Positions 43,327-56,500 of a stretch of DNA of 64,000 nt are shown piece by piece. The position numbers were made by a program, and so were the translations under genes. The notes under the pieces are model-generated. The model was not told the DNA's origin. It was given only the letters and a program-made list of their open reading frames with translations, and did no database searches. The DNA comes from Owenia fusiformis (taxonomy: Eukaryota; Annelida; Polychaeta; Sabellida; Oweniidae), in the NCBI GenBank assembly GCA_903813345.2, contig CAIIXF020000010.1:4889169-4953168 (forward strand). The letters run 5' to 3'. Every line of letters starts with the position of its first letter. Positions within the stretch are counted from its first letter, which is position 1.

Positions 43327-44347
43327 TATATTATTGTCTTATACTGTTTAATCTTATTTTGTGATTATTAAAACAATACATGAAAGAACAGAAGGATACA
43401 AGAACCTTTCTGAGATGATTGATTGATAAAATATCAAAGATAAAAGTTGTGTTTTGTGCACAAATCGAAACTACAAATATAACAATGGCATATACTATCT
43501 CTAGCAAACTGTGTCAATACTCTCTCATGATCTTGATATATTGTTGTATCACGAATCACATTTTTAGATAAACATGTACACGCATGTAAAATGTTAAAGC
43601 CTCTTAATTTTACAATAAACATTAGGTGTATCCATTCAGATTTAATCATCATAAAAATGTTTCGAATTTCAATTTTAAAAAATGTTTACATTAATGAATA
43701 TTCGATATGATGTACTTTGCATGTATCATAATATGATATGAAATTCTCGATGTGTTAAAGACGACCCCAAATTAAGCGGGGAAACGTGTAGCATAAACTT
43801 AGGCTTCAGCAAGTGGTCGATTCCACAAATTCACATAAAAATGCAAGTTTCCATTATTGAAGAGTGTGAAAGACGAGAGTAATCACAAAATAATAAACAT
43901 GAACAAACGCATTATAAGTTTTTATATCAATTCCAAATTCATTTTAGTTTTACAATGTGATATATTTATGTCGTTGGGATACTTTTGAATATGTTCCTCC
44001 ATTTTCGCAAGACTTTTCGCAGTTTGAAAAAGTGCTATACCGTCGTCGTTTTTGCTAATGGACTGGCGTTTGTATGATAATGGAGAGAATAACAATATAT
44101 ATGAAGTTACGTGAGTATTATAATGGAGATGCTGACATTCATCACGTCTTCTTGCAATAGTAGATGATATCATTGAAGGACCTTACTCGATTGGCTATTT
44201 CGATCTAGGCCTCGAAACACTTCTGATATCATAGAGCACAAGAGTTTACTTACCTCAATGCAGTCCCGTCTTCTGCTAAGTAAAAGTGGAGAATATGGAC
44301 GTGAAACATAACAATTCCACGCTTTGAAAGGGGTGAAAAAAGTGAAT
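43327..44347. other. Intergenic DNA and likely TRIM promoter
   Basis: AT-rich sequence with no recognisable gene up to the TRIM start. The 150 bases before the start codon are its probable leader; no TATA box or other clear motif was seen. Confidence 0.4.
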
Positions 44348-45319
44348 ATGGCAATGTCTAAAGTGGATATAGGTCCTCTGAAGGACACGGTGAGCTATTC
44401 AATCTGTATGGAGACTTTAGATGATCCCAGATCTCTGCCGTGTATGCATGTGTTTTGCAAAAAATGTATCCAGGATGTAATGGACAGACATAAGAGGAAC
44501 TTTCCTTGTCCCATCTGCCGAGATACCTGCCCTATACCTGATCAAGGGGCTGCTGCCTTGAAGGTGAACTTTTTTGCAAACTCTGTTTTGGATGCGATGA
44601 AAGGACTCAATATTGAGGAAACAGACGAGAAGGAAACAGCAATATTGAACTGTGATAAATGCATTAAAGGTGGGAAAACTATTCCTGCTGTGTCACAATG
44701 TTTGGAGTGTGATGAGAAGTTGTGCCGATCTTGCAAGCGAAGACATAAACGGTCGCGTTTGTCAAAGTCGCACCATATACTTGACCTTACCATTGCCGGG
44801 TTCAAGTCTCTCGAAAAAGCTGCCGTCGATATGATATCGCAACTTACTATTAACTGCCGAGAGCATAAGAATAAACCACTGAAATATTTCTGTAAGGATG
44901 ACCAGCGCCTCATCTGCCAAGATTGCTTTGCTTTCAACCACCAAGGCCATGAATTAGAAAACATTGAGAAAGCAGGCAACGACAGCAAAGATGATATGAG
45001 CTCGGCCATCGACTTATTTCGACAGAAGTCAGACATGTACATAAAGGGAATCAAAACTGGTAATGCAGAGTTGGAAAACATGCAGAAACACATTGATGAA
45101 TCAATGGCCAAGTTGCCTAAAGGGGATCAATTGGCCAAGTTGCCAAAAGGGGAACAACTGAAAGAGTTTCAGGCTAAAGTTGCTGCGCAGATGAAGGGAA
45201 TGATGGAAAAGGCAAATAACTTGAACTCCAAATCTTGTATCGCTGATCTGGAGAGTGAGAAAAAAGCACTTGTTGGTCTTGCAAAGCAGTTAGAGACTCT
45301 AGTCACCCTACATGACTGA
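44348..45319 (+). CDS. Short TRIM-like RING/B-box/coiled-coil protein
   Basis: Single-exon frame of 323 aa. The first ATG of the frame is 44348 (MAMSKVDIGPLKD), and the next is two codons later. Residues 17-57 are a RING of the C3HC4 kind (SICMETLDDP, LPCMHVFCKKC, FPCPICR), but the first zinc ligand is tyrosine (Tyr17) where TRIM proteins have cysteine; the other visible ligands C20, C32, H34, C37, C40, C54 and C57 remain. Two B-boxes follow: CDKCIKGG...CLECDEKLCRSCKRRH and CREHKNKPLKYFC...CQDCFAFNHQGH. A coiled coil ends the protein, with a small tandem MAKLPKGDQLAKLPKGEQL. There is no NHL, B30.2 or filamin domain. Such short TRIM proteins are common in large invertebrate families. E3 activity is uncertain given Tyr17. 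Confidence 0.85.
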   Translation: MAMSKVDIGPLKDTVSYSICMETLDDPRSLPCMHVFCKKCIQDVMDRHKRNFPCPICRDTCPIPDQGAAALKVNFFANSVLDAMKGLNIEETDEKETAILNCDKCIKGGKTIPAVSQCLECDEKLCRSCKRRHKRSRLSKSHHILDLTIAGFKSLEKAAVDMISQLTINCREHKNKPLKYFCKDDQRLICQDCFAFNHQGHELENIEKAGNDSKDDMSSAIDLFRQKSDMYIKGIKTGNAELENMQKHIDESMAKLPKGDQLAKLPKGEQLKEFQAKVAAQMKGMMEKANNLNSKSCIADLESEKKALVGLAKQLETLVTLHD

Positions 45320-45372
45320 CATCAGCAGCAAGAAATAGACAAGGTGTATTGTTGTACAAATGGTCACTATAC

Positions 45373-45480
45373 AGGGTGTTCAGGAAATAAAGATAATAAT
45401 GTCATAACTTTTATATTTGTTCATGGATTACATTGAAATTTACATTGGATTACATTGATATTTGGGATATCGTCAAATCA
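45373..45480. repeat. Single end of a mariner-like element
   Basis: TATACAGGGTGTTCAGGAAA resembles the termini at 42713 and 62285 (CAGGGTG after TA), but no matching inverted end was found nearby. Taken as a truncated remnant. Confidence 0.4.
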
Positions 45481-46140
45481 GTGACTTCAGTTTGGAAGAT
45501 TAAGCGAATCTTTAAAGGGAATAAGACACAATATCAAAATTATTTGTCAACTACATGTCAATTTATATGTGCTAATACTTAAAACTGCTTTAAATTATTG
45601 AAATGGTATTCATTTTTCATAGAATTCTATAAGTTGTGAACGCCTACAGATGGCCAATGAATAATGGCTGGCATACCTCGTCCTGTTCATATTTAGTCTA
45701 TTATTTTAAATGTGATGTGCGATTTCAAAATGAGTTCAATAATACAAATCTAGATATCTTCGTATGCATGAATAGATGTCTCTGATACAATGCAGCAATT
45801 CAATAATATCATAAATCAATATAAAATACTGAGTGTTTGTTGTCTTGTTTGTTTTAATCGTGTGTTTTGGGGCCCTCTGCTTATACCAAAATGAAAATGA
45901 AAAAAAGGTAATGTTGCTATTGTGATGACAAGCTTGTCTCCACATGCACGAGCACAACAGTAAATAAATAGAACACACATTTTAGAGTTTTTAGATCAAT
46001 CCATCAAACAATTTGGCTTAAAACGTGCATGATACAAATATATAACAATACAAACAAATATCATGTTTCATACACGCCATCCGTGTGGCACTGATTAATT
46101 ACCACTTATGCAGTATTTGTGTTACCAGATTACATGAAAT
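45481..46140. other. Intergenic DNA, nothing recognised
   Basis: AT-rich sequence after the TRIM gene with no coding signature. Confidence 0.4.
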
Positions 46141-46527
46141 TACCCCCCACATGGGGCCATTGTATAGCTTCTGGGGGCCACCGTATAGCTTCTGGACCAT
46201 ATAGCTTTTGGGGGCTACTGGGGGACACTGTATAGCTTTTGGAGGCTAATGCAGCTTCTTGGGGGCTACTGGGGTCACAGTATAGCTTCTGGGAGCCACT
46301 GGGGGCCCCTGTATAGCTTCTGGAGGCCACTGGGCCCCCGTATCGCTTCTGGGGCCGACGTATGGGTTCTTGGGGCCACCATATAGCTTCTTGGGGCTAC
46401 TGGGGGCTCCTGTATAGCTTCAGGGTGCCATTAGGGGCTACCATATAGCTTCTTGGGGTCACCGTTTAGCTTCTGGGAGCCACTAGAGGCCATTGTGGTG
46501 CCACTGGGGGCCCTTGTATAGCTTCTG
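46141..46527. repeat. GC-rich minisatellite
   Basis: Repeats of GTATAGCTTCTGGGGGCCAC and ACTGGGGGCCCC variants with irregular 20-45-bp spacing. It stands out as a G-rich island in AT-rich DNA and is bounded by CTAAAATGTT text. Open on the minus strand by chance, but the repetitive translation is not a protein I recognise. Confidence 0.8.
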
Positions 46528-47154
46528 ATTATTAAGTGTTGTTACCATAGTAACTAAAATGTTAGATATATTAAATAAACTATATGATGAATTATTTCAT
46601 CTTCATTTCTAATCATGCTATATACTTCAGATGCTTTAAGAATCAAGAATATGTAAAAATGATGAAAATCAGCAAAATAATGCATTTCTACGGCATTGTG
46701 TTCTGTTACCGTTGCTATAGCAACGGATCAGGATTTTTTCTTGATTTTTGTAATACGTGTCAAGCATCATACTACAACTAATTCCCGAAAATTGCAAGTT
46801 AATATGTTTATTAGTGTCTGAGATATGAGGGTGCCTTATGGTACCCCCTGTATATTTTATCAGGGGGTATAAGAAATGCTCTGTAGAAAGATGCCCAAGG
46901 GTGCCGCTCCGGCATCTGGTGATTTTTAGGTCCCAAGCCTATATTTATGCTGATAAGTTAAAAAAACATCGTAATCCGAAGAAAACGATTAGGTTTGAAG
47001 TTTCTGCCACACTAAATATAAAAACATTTAAAAATAATGATTTACAGTGCTAATGCCATCTATTTTTGAGGAGGTCACTGTGTTTTAAAGGTGTAATCAA
47101 ATAAAACGAAACTGAATTGTGAGCCGATATTACTCACACATGTTTTTACTATAA

Positions 47155-47406
47155 CAGGGGCGGATCTGGGGGGGGGGGGCAAATATCCGGTCAGAGAAAA
47201 AAAAATTGGGCCCCTAAAACCCAAAAGTGGGCCCAAATTTTGAGGCCCATTTTCTTCAAAATTTGGCCTGAATTTAAAAAATAAGGCCTTACATGGCCCA
47301 GTTATGACCAAAAAGGCCCACTTTCCGGTCCTGAAAGCCTTTTTGGGCCAAAAAATATTTTCGGAGCAATTTTTTCTGGCCCCCAGGCCCCCAAGATCCG
47401 CCAGTG
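47155..47406. mobile_element. hAT-type MITE
   Basis: Left end CAGGGGCGGATCTGGGGG and right end CCCCCAAGATCCGCCAGTG are inverted repeats of the CAGNGGCGGATC kind seen in hAT elements. The inside is rich in GGCCC/GGGCC. The flanks share TATAA, a weak match to an 8-bp duplication. It lies 138 bp upstream of the ankyrin-kinase gene start. Confidence 0.65.
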
Positions 47407-47543
47407 TATAAATCAAGCTCTCTCTTGAAAAAAGGTTACCGTGATAAACTAAATCTAAAAGTATAGACTGGTAAACTTTTCTATGGTGAGAGATAAGGCA
47501 GCTGAGAATATGTTACGCTACTCTCAACTAGCAATGTGTTAAA

Positions 47544-50500
47544 ATGGATTCGACATCGAAACAGTTAGAGGTTAAACTAAGAAGGGCTATCCAGAAAAAT
47601 AATGATGATAGCCTGAAAACAATTCTTAAAGGAATGGCTGAATGTCCGAGTGACGCATTACTTTGGATTGACAGTAATTGCGAATTAAGTAAAGGATCGT
47701 TGAAGCTGTTGATTCGCAAAGGCGCAGACGTGAATGCTACTGACGGTTTTCACAGGACTCCGTTGATTTTAGGTATAGAGAAGGAGAATGGTGATTACGT
47801 AAATGTACTACTAAAACATGGTGCAGATATCAACATAGCTGATAATCATGGGAACACTGCTTTGATAGTAGCTGCACAAGGGAACGGGTGCGATGAAGAG
47901 TTTATGAGCTTGCTTGTGAATCGAGGTGCAGATGTAAATGCTACTGACTGCAATGGACAGACTGCCCTGATGCATGTTATATCAAATGAAGATTGCAATG
48001 ACATGGAGGAGGTTGTAAAAATATTGCTTAGTGAAGGTGACGTCAATGCAAGGGACAATGATGGGAAGACGGCCTTATTACACGCAATATCAGTGGAAGA
48101 CCCAGACTCAGAGCTTCTGGAGTTCCTTTTCAAAAGTGGTGCAGACGTTAATGCATGCGACAAAAATGGGAAAACAGCACTCTTATATGCAACCTCCAGG
48201 GAGGATCTGTCAAATAACTTAATTGAAATGCTCTGTGAGCGAGGTGCAGACGTAAACGCCTGTGACAGTAATGGGCTGACTGCCTTATTGCATACACTCT
48301 CACACGAAGAGCTTGATGTAGATTGTATCCGTACCTTAGTCCATCAAGGAGCAGATATCAATGCCTTTGATGACACCGGAAAGTCCACTCTGCTATATAC
48401 AATTTCCAGGGACATAGAACTTGCGACACATTTAATCGACCAAGGTGCAGATGTCAATATCCGGGACAGTGATGGCAAAACTGCGTTGATGCATGCTCTC
48501 TCAAGCAAGGATATTGATATGGAATGTATACGCATGCTGTTACATCAAGGTGCAGATGTCAATGTTGCGGATGACGAGGGAAAAACAGCCTTACTGTATG
48601 CTTCCTCAAGAACATTCCTCGATATGGAAGTGATAAGTTTACTTATAGATAGTGGCGCAGATGTCCAGCGTTGCGATGAACATAGAAAATCTGTTTTAAT
48701 GAACGTCGTATCCGGGGGAAAACGGGGAAAGTATCAAGAAGAATGTATTGGCCTATGCATCGCGTACGGTGCACCTGTTAACGTGGCTGATGCCAGTGGA
48801 ATGACTGCCGCGATGTATGCAGTAATAGGAGAGAGGGGAAATTCAAGACATCTCAGTCTTCTTCTCGATAACGGTGCAGACGTCAATGCCGCAAACCAAA
48901 ACGGGCAAACAATGTTGATTCAAGCCATATCAGGAACTGAAAAGCAAAAAGAATGTACTTCTCTTCTCATAGCATTTGGTGCTGATGTTAATGCCAGGGA
49001 TAACGTTGGGAGAACTGCACTGATGTATGCTGTAGCTGGCAATGCTGGAAACACTAAGTATGTCGATCTTTTAATGAAAAACGAAGCGGATGTTAATGCA
49101 AAAGATGAAAATGGAAGGACCGTTTTGATGTATGCCGTATCTGGAGATCAAACAGAGACATCTTCGAGGACGGTAGATATTGCAGACACGGATAATGGCA
49201 ATGACAATAATTTTAGCCTAAAATGTGCAAATCTTCTCATAGATAATCATGCCGGTGTGAATACCAGAGCAAAGAATGGGAACACGGCATTGATATATGC
49301 TATAAAGGAGGAAGACCTGGAATGTATTAGACTTTTAGTAGCGTATGGAGCAGATGTTAATGCATGTGATGAAGCTGGCAAATCAACTCTGCTTCTTGCT
49401 TTAGAGGGAAAGATACGTCCAAAAGAAATGGCAACTGTGTTAATTGACCTCGGCGCAGATGTTAATACAATTGATCCCATAGGAAAAACAGCGTTGATGT
49501 ATGCTGTTGAAAGTTTATCAGAAGAGGATTTAGACTTGGAGTTTGCGAGCCTTCTTTTGGACCGTGGCGCCAACGTCAATTCTGAAGACCTTACTGGGAA
49601 GACTGCACTGCTATACGCCCTATCAAGGAACGATATTGGGACGCAATTTGCAAGGCTCCTTGTGTTGATGTTCGGTGCGAATATAAATGTCAAGGACAAC
49701 ACTGGGAGAACTGCATTGATGTACCCTAAAGCGGAAAAAGAAGGAACAGAGTTTACTAAACTCTTGATCAAACGGGGAGCCGAAATCAATGTTGCTGACA
49801 AGCATGGAAAGAATGCCTTGATATATGCCGCTATGTCCAGAAAGAGGTACATACTTGAAGCTCTTCTCGATCACGGCCTGGATGCAAATATAAGGGACAA
49901 TGAAGGAAAGAGTGCGTTGATTTATGCTGTTTCAGGAGACAACCTTGACAAAAGATCAAGACTAACCAGAGTTATGTCAGTAAATGACAGTAAAGATGAC
50001 AAAGCTGCAAATGGCAACAAGGACAGATCGGAAGACGAAGAAAATGAAAATTCTGATGAAAGCGATGCCACAAGTAAAGAAAGTGAGGATGAAGATGATG
50101 AAGACGACGACGACGACGACAGCGACAGTGATTTTGGTGATTTAGATCAGAACTTATCTGATTCTGCGGAGGATACTAGTGCCGACCGTGCAGAATGCGC
50201 CGTTCTCCTTATCACATACAATGCACATGTCAACATAAGCGACAAATACGGAAAGACGGCGCTGATGTATGCTGTATCCGGTGAAAACATTGCTTTTTCT
50301 ATGGATGACATAGACAATGAGCCCAAATCTACCGCTAGTATTTTGGTTCATCATGGCGCAGACATCAATGCTAGGGACGAGACTGGTAAAACGGCAATAA
50401 TACATGCTGCGAGATGGAACAACTTACCATGTGTGCTTTATTTTGCGATGTACGGAGCAGATGTGAATGCTGTTGACAATTCGGGTAGGACAGTGCTCAG

Positions 50501-53500
50501 CTATACGCAAGGGTTCACCAGAGGCCTACGATTCATGTATTGCTATCTGACCGCAATGGGAGCCGAGGACGCCGACTACAAACAGTTGATGCAGCTGAAC
50601 CCAAACGCAACCGCCTTTCAGCAAGAACAAGCGAAACAAAAGCTCAAGGCCTGGAAAATGAAAACAAAGCTAAGTCTGCAAAGCCAAGCAAGAACATCAA
50701 TTTTCCAGTTTACCGTATCGAACAAGCAGAGTTATTTTCAGTATGTGGAACATATTACGGATAACATGCCCGATCATTACGAAATGTGCTGTACCGATGA
50801 TCAGATAGAGGAGCTCGTCAGCGTGCTGTCTTTTCTGAAGGATTACGAAAATATCAACAAAATAATACAACCTCTGCGCAACAGCAACAAATCGGAGACT
50901 GCCCTTAATGTAAATCAAAACGAAGGTATGGCTAAAAAGTGTTTGTCAATTGTCATCTTATGAATGCATATGTTTTGCAATTTGATGTCAGTATGTTTAA
51001 TCATGGCAGCGACCTAAGTGTAGCATTTTATCTGTTTATTTCATCATGTCAATACAATATAATCAAATTAGTTTTGATTAATTAGATTCTAAAATACTCT
51101 GTAACCAAGTGGTGACATTTTGACATTGTTCTAACCTTGTTCCATTTTGCAATCGGTTCTTCTCTGGTGAAATATTTTTGCATATATTATTTCCAGTGAA
51201 ACTGGCTGATATCCTCAAACACAGAATTGGAAAGCAGTTCAAAAAGGGAAGAAAGGTCAAACAAGATGAGAAGATTTATTCAAAGAGTTCAATCCACAAA
51301 TCCAATGTACAGTATGAAAGGATGGGGATTGCAGTAATGCGGCCATTCATTGACTTTACCAAATGTGTAGGGCAAGGGGGCTTCGGTAAAGTGTACAGAG
51401 GTATCTTGTTAATATTTGTGCATGCTAATTTTTGAGATAGTACAAGAAAACAAATTACAAAAATTAGCCCTAAACCTGACAAGGTCGTTTTCATAACTTT
51501 ATGAGTCATATAAAATTAAACCCAATCAGAGCATTCATATTATTTATATATGTATTGACATTCTAATGAAGTAGAATGGTATTTTAGGGGAAGGGAGTAC
51601 ATTTTCTACAAAAATTGAAGTCCATGGATTTTTATGCAAATGGGGCATTTTTGATGAATCAAATGTGTACACTTTCTTTCCAAAATACACGAGAGGGTCA
51701 ATTATGTTATATTTATCCTAGCGTTTAAACAGATCAGATGTATCTTCATTCAATAAAGAATTACGAAGTATGACCTTAAAATTAAAAGAAACTAATAGCA
51801 ATCTCGAAACGACTTTTTCAAAAAGCCAAGACTACTATTTTGAAACTTTTTTTTAGGGAAGAGTCGATATCGGAATGTTCAGGTAGTCGTAAAGATATCT
51901 CAGGAGGTCGCATTGGGTACCTCCAGATCGACCACATATACAGCTTCACAATTCAAAAGGGTATGCATACTTTCTAAAAACAAATTTCATTGCTCAGTTA
52001 GTCTAGCTGGCTGCAATTATGAATGATGTTTTGTTTTGAAATAAATCAGCTTCATATATTATAAGTTATTGAATGATTTGAAGTGCAATACAGAATATAT
52101 TCTGCTCGAGAAATTATGTACTGGTACGAGGCGGAAGTCGAGTGCCAATACAGAATATCGAGCGCAGAATATATCGTATATTGCAATTTAAATCATTCTA
52201 TCGTTTTTATCGTGTGATCCACTGTTTTTCTACTGAGATTTTCCCCTCCGTACCAATATTTTCTGTATTGAGACAGAGATTATCAACGGGGACAATCTCA
52301 GTAGCAATACAGATTGGTACAGCCATGGGCTTCTAGTTGAAAGCCCATGGTACAGCACAAGAACTGACCAATCAGAGAGCTTCATTTTACAGATCATACG
52401 ATAATTTAGTGTTTCGATTGATACACTGAACGATACTTCTTGTCCATGACACCTCATGGGGATAAAAGAAAATCACATAACGCCCGACATTCCTAAATTA
52501 AAGTTTAATGGCAGCTACATACGCATACGAACTCCCTAATGTGACAATCTTTTCATTCATTTTACTTGTAGGAATTGTTGACTGCTCCAATCAAGAATCC
52601 GTTTATCGTACCAATATTTGCAGTAACAGAGGAAGTTGGGTAAAGTATATTATATATGATTAGATAGGATTTGTCAATCCCCATCAAATTGACCAGGTAG
52701 TCCTCTTTCAAAGCTAAGTAGTGTTCATCTTGTTCAGCATACTTTCTGTTAAAATGTGTTGCATGTTTTTCATGTCTGGATTGAAGGTTTTTACGTTTAC
52801 AGGAAACCGTATCACATCATGTATCCCTACATGGAGGGGACTGACTTGGAGAAGAGATTGTTCAAATGCCAAACTGGGAAAGAGTTAACATGGAGACAGA
52901 GAGTGCAGATTGCATGCCATGTATCACAAGGTCTTTTAGCTTACCACAAAATAGTTCCTGGGGTCAGGTGCGATTATTATACATCAAAATGAATAAGAAA
53001 AAAACAACCGAAATAGAGCAAGTCATTCAGAAATCCAAACCCCAATACATTTTGAGATTTAGTAAAAGCATGGGACGGCGGCGGCGTATGAATAGAAGTT
53101 TTTAATTTTGGACATCTTTTTGAATAATTTTTGATTTGTTACTATGGAAACACTGCATTTTTAGGATATGAACATATGCAAAATAAGTGATTAACCACCA
53201 AATGCTATTTTAATTTACAAAGAAACAAGCCGATCCTCCATAGAGATATCAAGCCTGGGAATATTCTTCTCGACAAAAACGACAATGCATGCCTCTCAGA
53301 TCCTAGTTTGGCAAAGGAGATGGATGCCAAGAAAACCCACGTGTCTGGGGTTGTAATAAGTGGGACTAATGGATACATCGATCCAGACATATACGAGCGT
53401 TACCTAAAGGAGAAACAAAAGTATACCTTCTATGCAAGGAACGACGTGTACAGTTTTGGTATAGGTGTGTTTTGTGATATCATAATTCGACCCAAAAATT

Positions 53501-56500
53501 AAATAATTTCATTCGTGTTAACTCTGGTCATGAATGACAACGTCAGTCCAAGCTGATACAAGGTTTTTAAAAGTGTATGTTACGTAATTGAATCTATCTA
53601 TTTCAGTGATGCTGCAAATGTTGATGCAGATGGGTCCTCTGATAGACGATGGTGGTCAGCAGCCTCTTGTGACGTACTTGGAAACCCAAAACATTTTGGA
53701 CTTTAATCCAAATGTATCGCTGAACAATAATGTTTCCTCACTGTCTGAGCAGGCAGCCAATGTAGGTGTATATATCAATAGACCATTTTAGTTTAGTTTA
53801 GAAATACAAATTGTCATTCTAAAATTTCTGTCTCACCACCAGACTTTTTGAATTATGGAAAATCCGAAAGCGGTGGATGCTGAAACAAAAAGACGTATTG
53901 CGAACTGATCTGTCAAGAATATCAAAGATTTTAACGGGTAAGCAAAATTAGATTTAACTTTGATTGTACTTTTGCAGATGTGGCCAAGAGGAGATGATGG
54001 CGATGCTGTTTATACGAGAAATTTTTGTGAAATCATATTGCAAGCTTTTCATAGCGATACAGAAAAGAGGATTCCACTCGATAAAATTTGCAAAGAGCTA
54101 AAGGTTAAGTAGAGAACACGAATATCATTATAGTTTAGGTAGTTAAATAAAATACAAAGTAACGAACTAAATGTATCAGGTCATCAGACTGTCCAGCGAC
54201 CTTGAATAAAGTCTGGTATACGTAAGGAAATATCATACCTGTCAATCTTTTGTCGATAAAAACAAAATTTCAGAAGAGAGGAGTGAGTCAAAAAACCTCA
54301 TCGTTAAAAACTAAATAATAGGGAGTTTAAGCTTGCAGTGTTTTACTCAACCTAAACGCGAACGGAATATATTTCAGCGATGCATTTTTATGGGCGATTG
54401 GCCGAACGTATAGGTTTGCGTTTCGATTTTTTATGCAAGCTTAAACTCCCTAATAATTGTTGAAAAGTTATCATATTTGAGCTTGTTGGTTTTAGGAGTT
54501 GTGCAAGAATATAGGTCAAGCGCGATTTAACTTTCACATTGACGATTTGAAAGTGTGCGTTGGTTGCAAGGTCAACACGATAGGTAATGCTAGGAAAAAG
54601 AAAATTGTTCAACTATGGGCTATGTATCTTAAAAACATGTTTTCTAAAGGAAATGTAATGGATTTAAATTACAACATTGATGAGAAAAAATGTTGCGAAA
54701 TATGTTCTGATGCACGATTCATTTGATTAATTCTTTAAAATCGACCCTTGGCCGCAACATTCTACCGCCTTGCATGTTTTCGAAAACCATAAGGTTCATT
54801 AATCTACATTTAGGCTATTTTGAAAAACCAGATGGTAGTGTACGAATGTAACATAATTGCCTCATTTGGAACATTAACATAATACTGTACAAATGCAATT
54901 TTTCTCAGCAAAGGGTTTGAGCTTGCGTTCTCCAAGATGCAAAACGCCTTCAGCACCCTGTTGTTTCTACTGCAAAGAGTGCTATCTATTGGCGTACAGA
55001 AACCCCCTCGTGTGCCCAATGCATGGTCCAGCAGAGCCACCTATAGGTAAGCTACTATTAATCTAAGATAAAGTCAAGAACATAGCTTGGTAAGGTTGAT
55101 ATCGATTTCTTGAATTAAAGGATATCCAAAAAATCGTTGAACCACCTTGCGTCCATTGCATATAGGATACTGCCTATGTTATAGGACATGGAAACACTTA
55201 TGCAGTGGTGGTTGCTGGCTACCACACAGACGCCAAAGGGGACGTTGTGCCAGGTGGTGACACAGTGTTTGCAAGAGACGCTATAGGAATATCAAATGCA
55301 TTGAAAGATAGTAGGATGATCGGCGGTTTAAGGTGACGTGTTCTTACACTGTACAGTACCAGTACAAGGGGCGGAAAAGCGTAGAGTATTTCCGTCGAGT
55401 ACAATGGGAAATACATTTCAAAAACCGCTGTTTTATTCAAAAATAAGTAGAATCTTTTTTTCAAAATCATAATATTTTTTTTGGTTAGCCCTCGAAAAAT
55501 GAGATGGCTGACTGCCATTAAATGCTATCACCAAGTACTGCAGAACTGGGAACGTGATGAGCGTATTGGCAAAGAAAGGAATTAAAAACGCTCACAGACG
55601 ACAGAATAAAACTACACCTTCCTGTTTTCGAACGAAAATACTCTTCGTGCTTCCATCCCCTGCCTTATACTCAAGAAATAATCGAATGCACACTTGCTCA
55701 CGTTGCATGTTTTTGAGGCAAATTGGCTTTTAAACCTTATTGAATACTTTAATTTTAGGGAAGGTGTACATCTCTTCACTTTCACCCCAGCAAAAGGTAA
55801 CTGCACTTCAAAAGCAATTCTTCATCGAATCAAAGAATTAGGAGCCAAGATAGCAACGTTACCGGATGCTACATTTATATTCTATTATTCTGGCCATTGC
55901 AACGGGGACGATCTCTTCCTCAAAAATGGCGAATCTATTGAAAAGGATGACTTACGCTCTCGGTTTGAAAACATGAAGAAGGCAGTAGAAGTATTGGTGA
56001 TAATGGACTGTTGTTTCGCTGCTTCATTTGACACTTTGACTCGATCTAGCAGCCACCCCCAAAGAAATATTGACAAAATTCCCCAATCCCCAGTTCCAGT
56101 TGTCGTGAACACTGGCTTATCTATACCGATAGCTAACTCAAGCAACATTGACTTCGAAAGTTCGACTTACAAAGCACGCGCAACACCTGCCTCTACGACG
56201 CAAGCCAACACTTTTGTTCAACAGGAAACTTTAAGTCAAGGTCATAGTTCCTCTGTGGAAGTCACACAAGACCAACACGAAAGCTACGCCAGTGATCAAT
56301 TCCAATCAGATAGCTCTAGATTCTGTCAAATGCAGTGGTCCGCCTCATCACCGGACCAAACATCGTCTGGCCCAAGGAAAAACAATACAGAATACAGTCT
56401 TTTTACCAAATACTTGATAGCTGGGTTACACAGTGGGTCAAAGTGCGCCTTTCAAACCACCACAGAGCATGCAAATGCAGAATGCCATATATGCGAAAAG

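Noticed and set aside
46130-46330. Minus-strand ORF with repeated SYT/PEA phrases
   Set aside because: Translation of a GC-rich minisatellite; no start context, splice sites or family match.
47075-47416. Minus-strand 113-codon ORF upstream of the fusion gene
   Set aside because: It coincides with the hAT-type MITE and reads across its terminal repeats.
54588-54726. Continuation of the kinase-to-RING exon to a stop at 54726 as the gene's end
   Set aside because: The donor at 54583/54584 keeps the frame, restores a finger and links to further in-frame domain exons; intron read-through remains possible but is not preferred.
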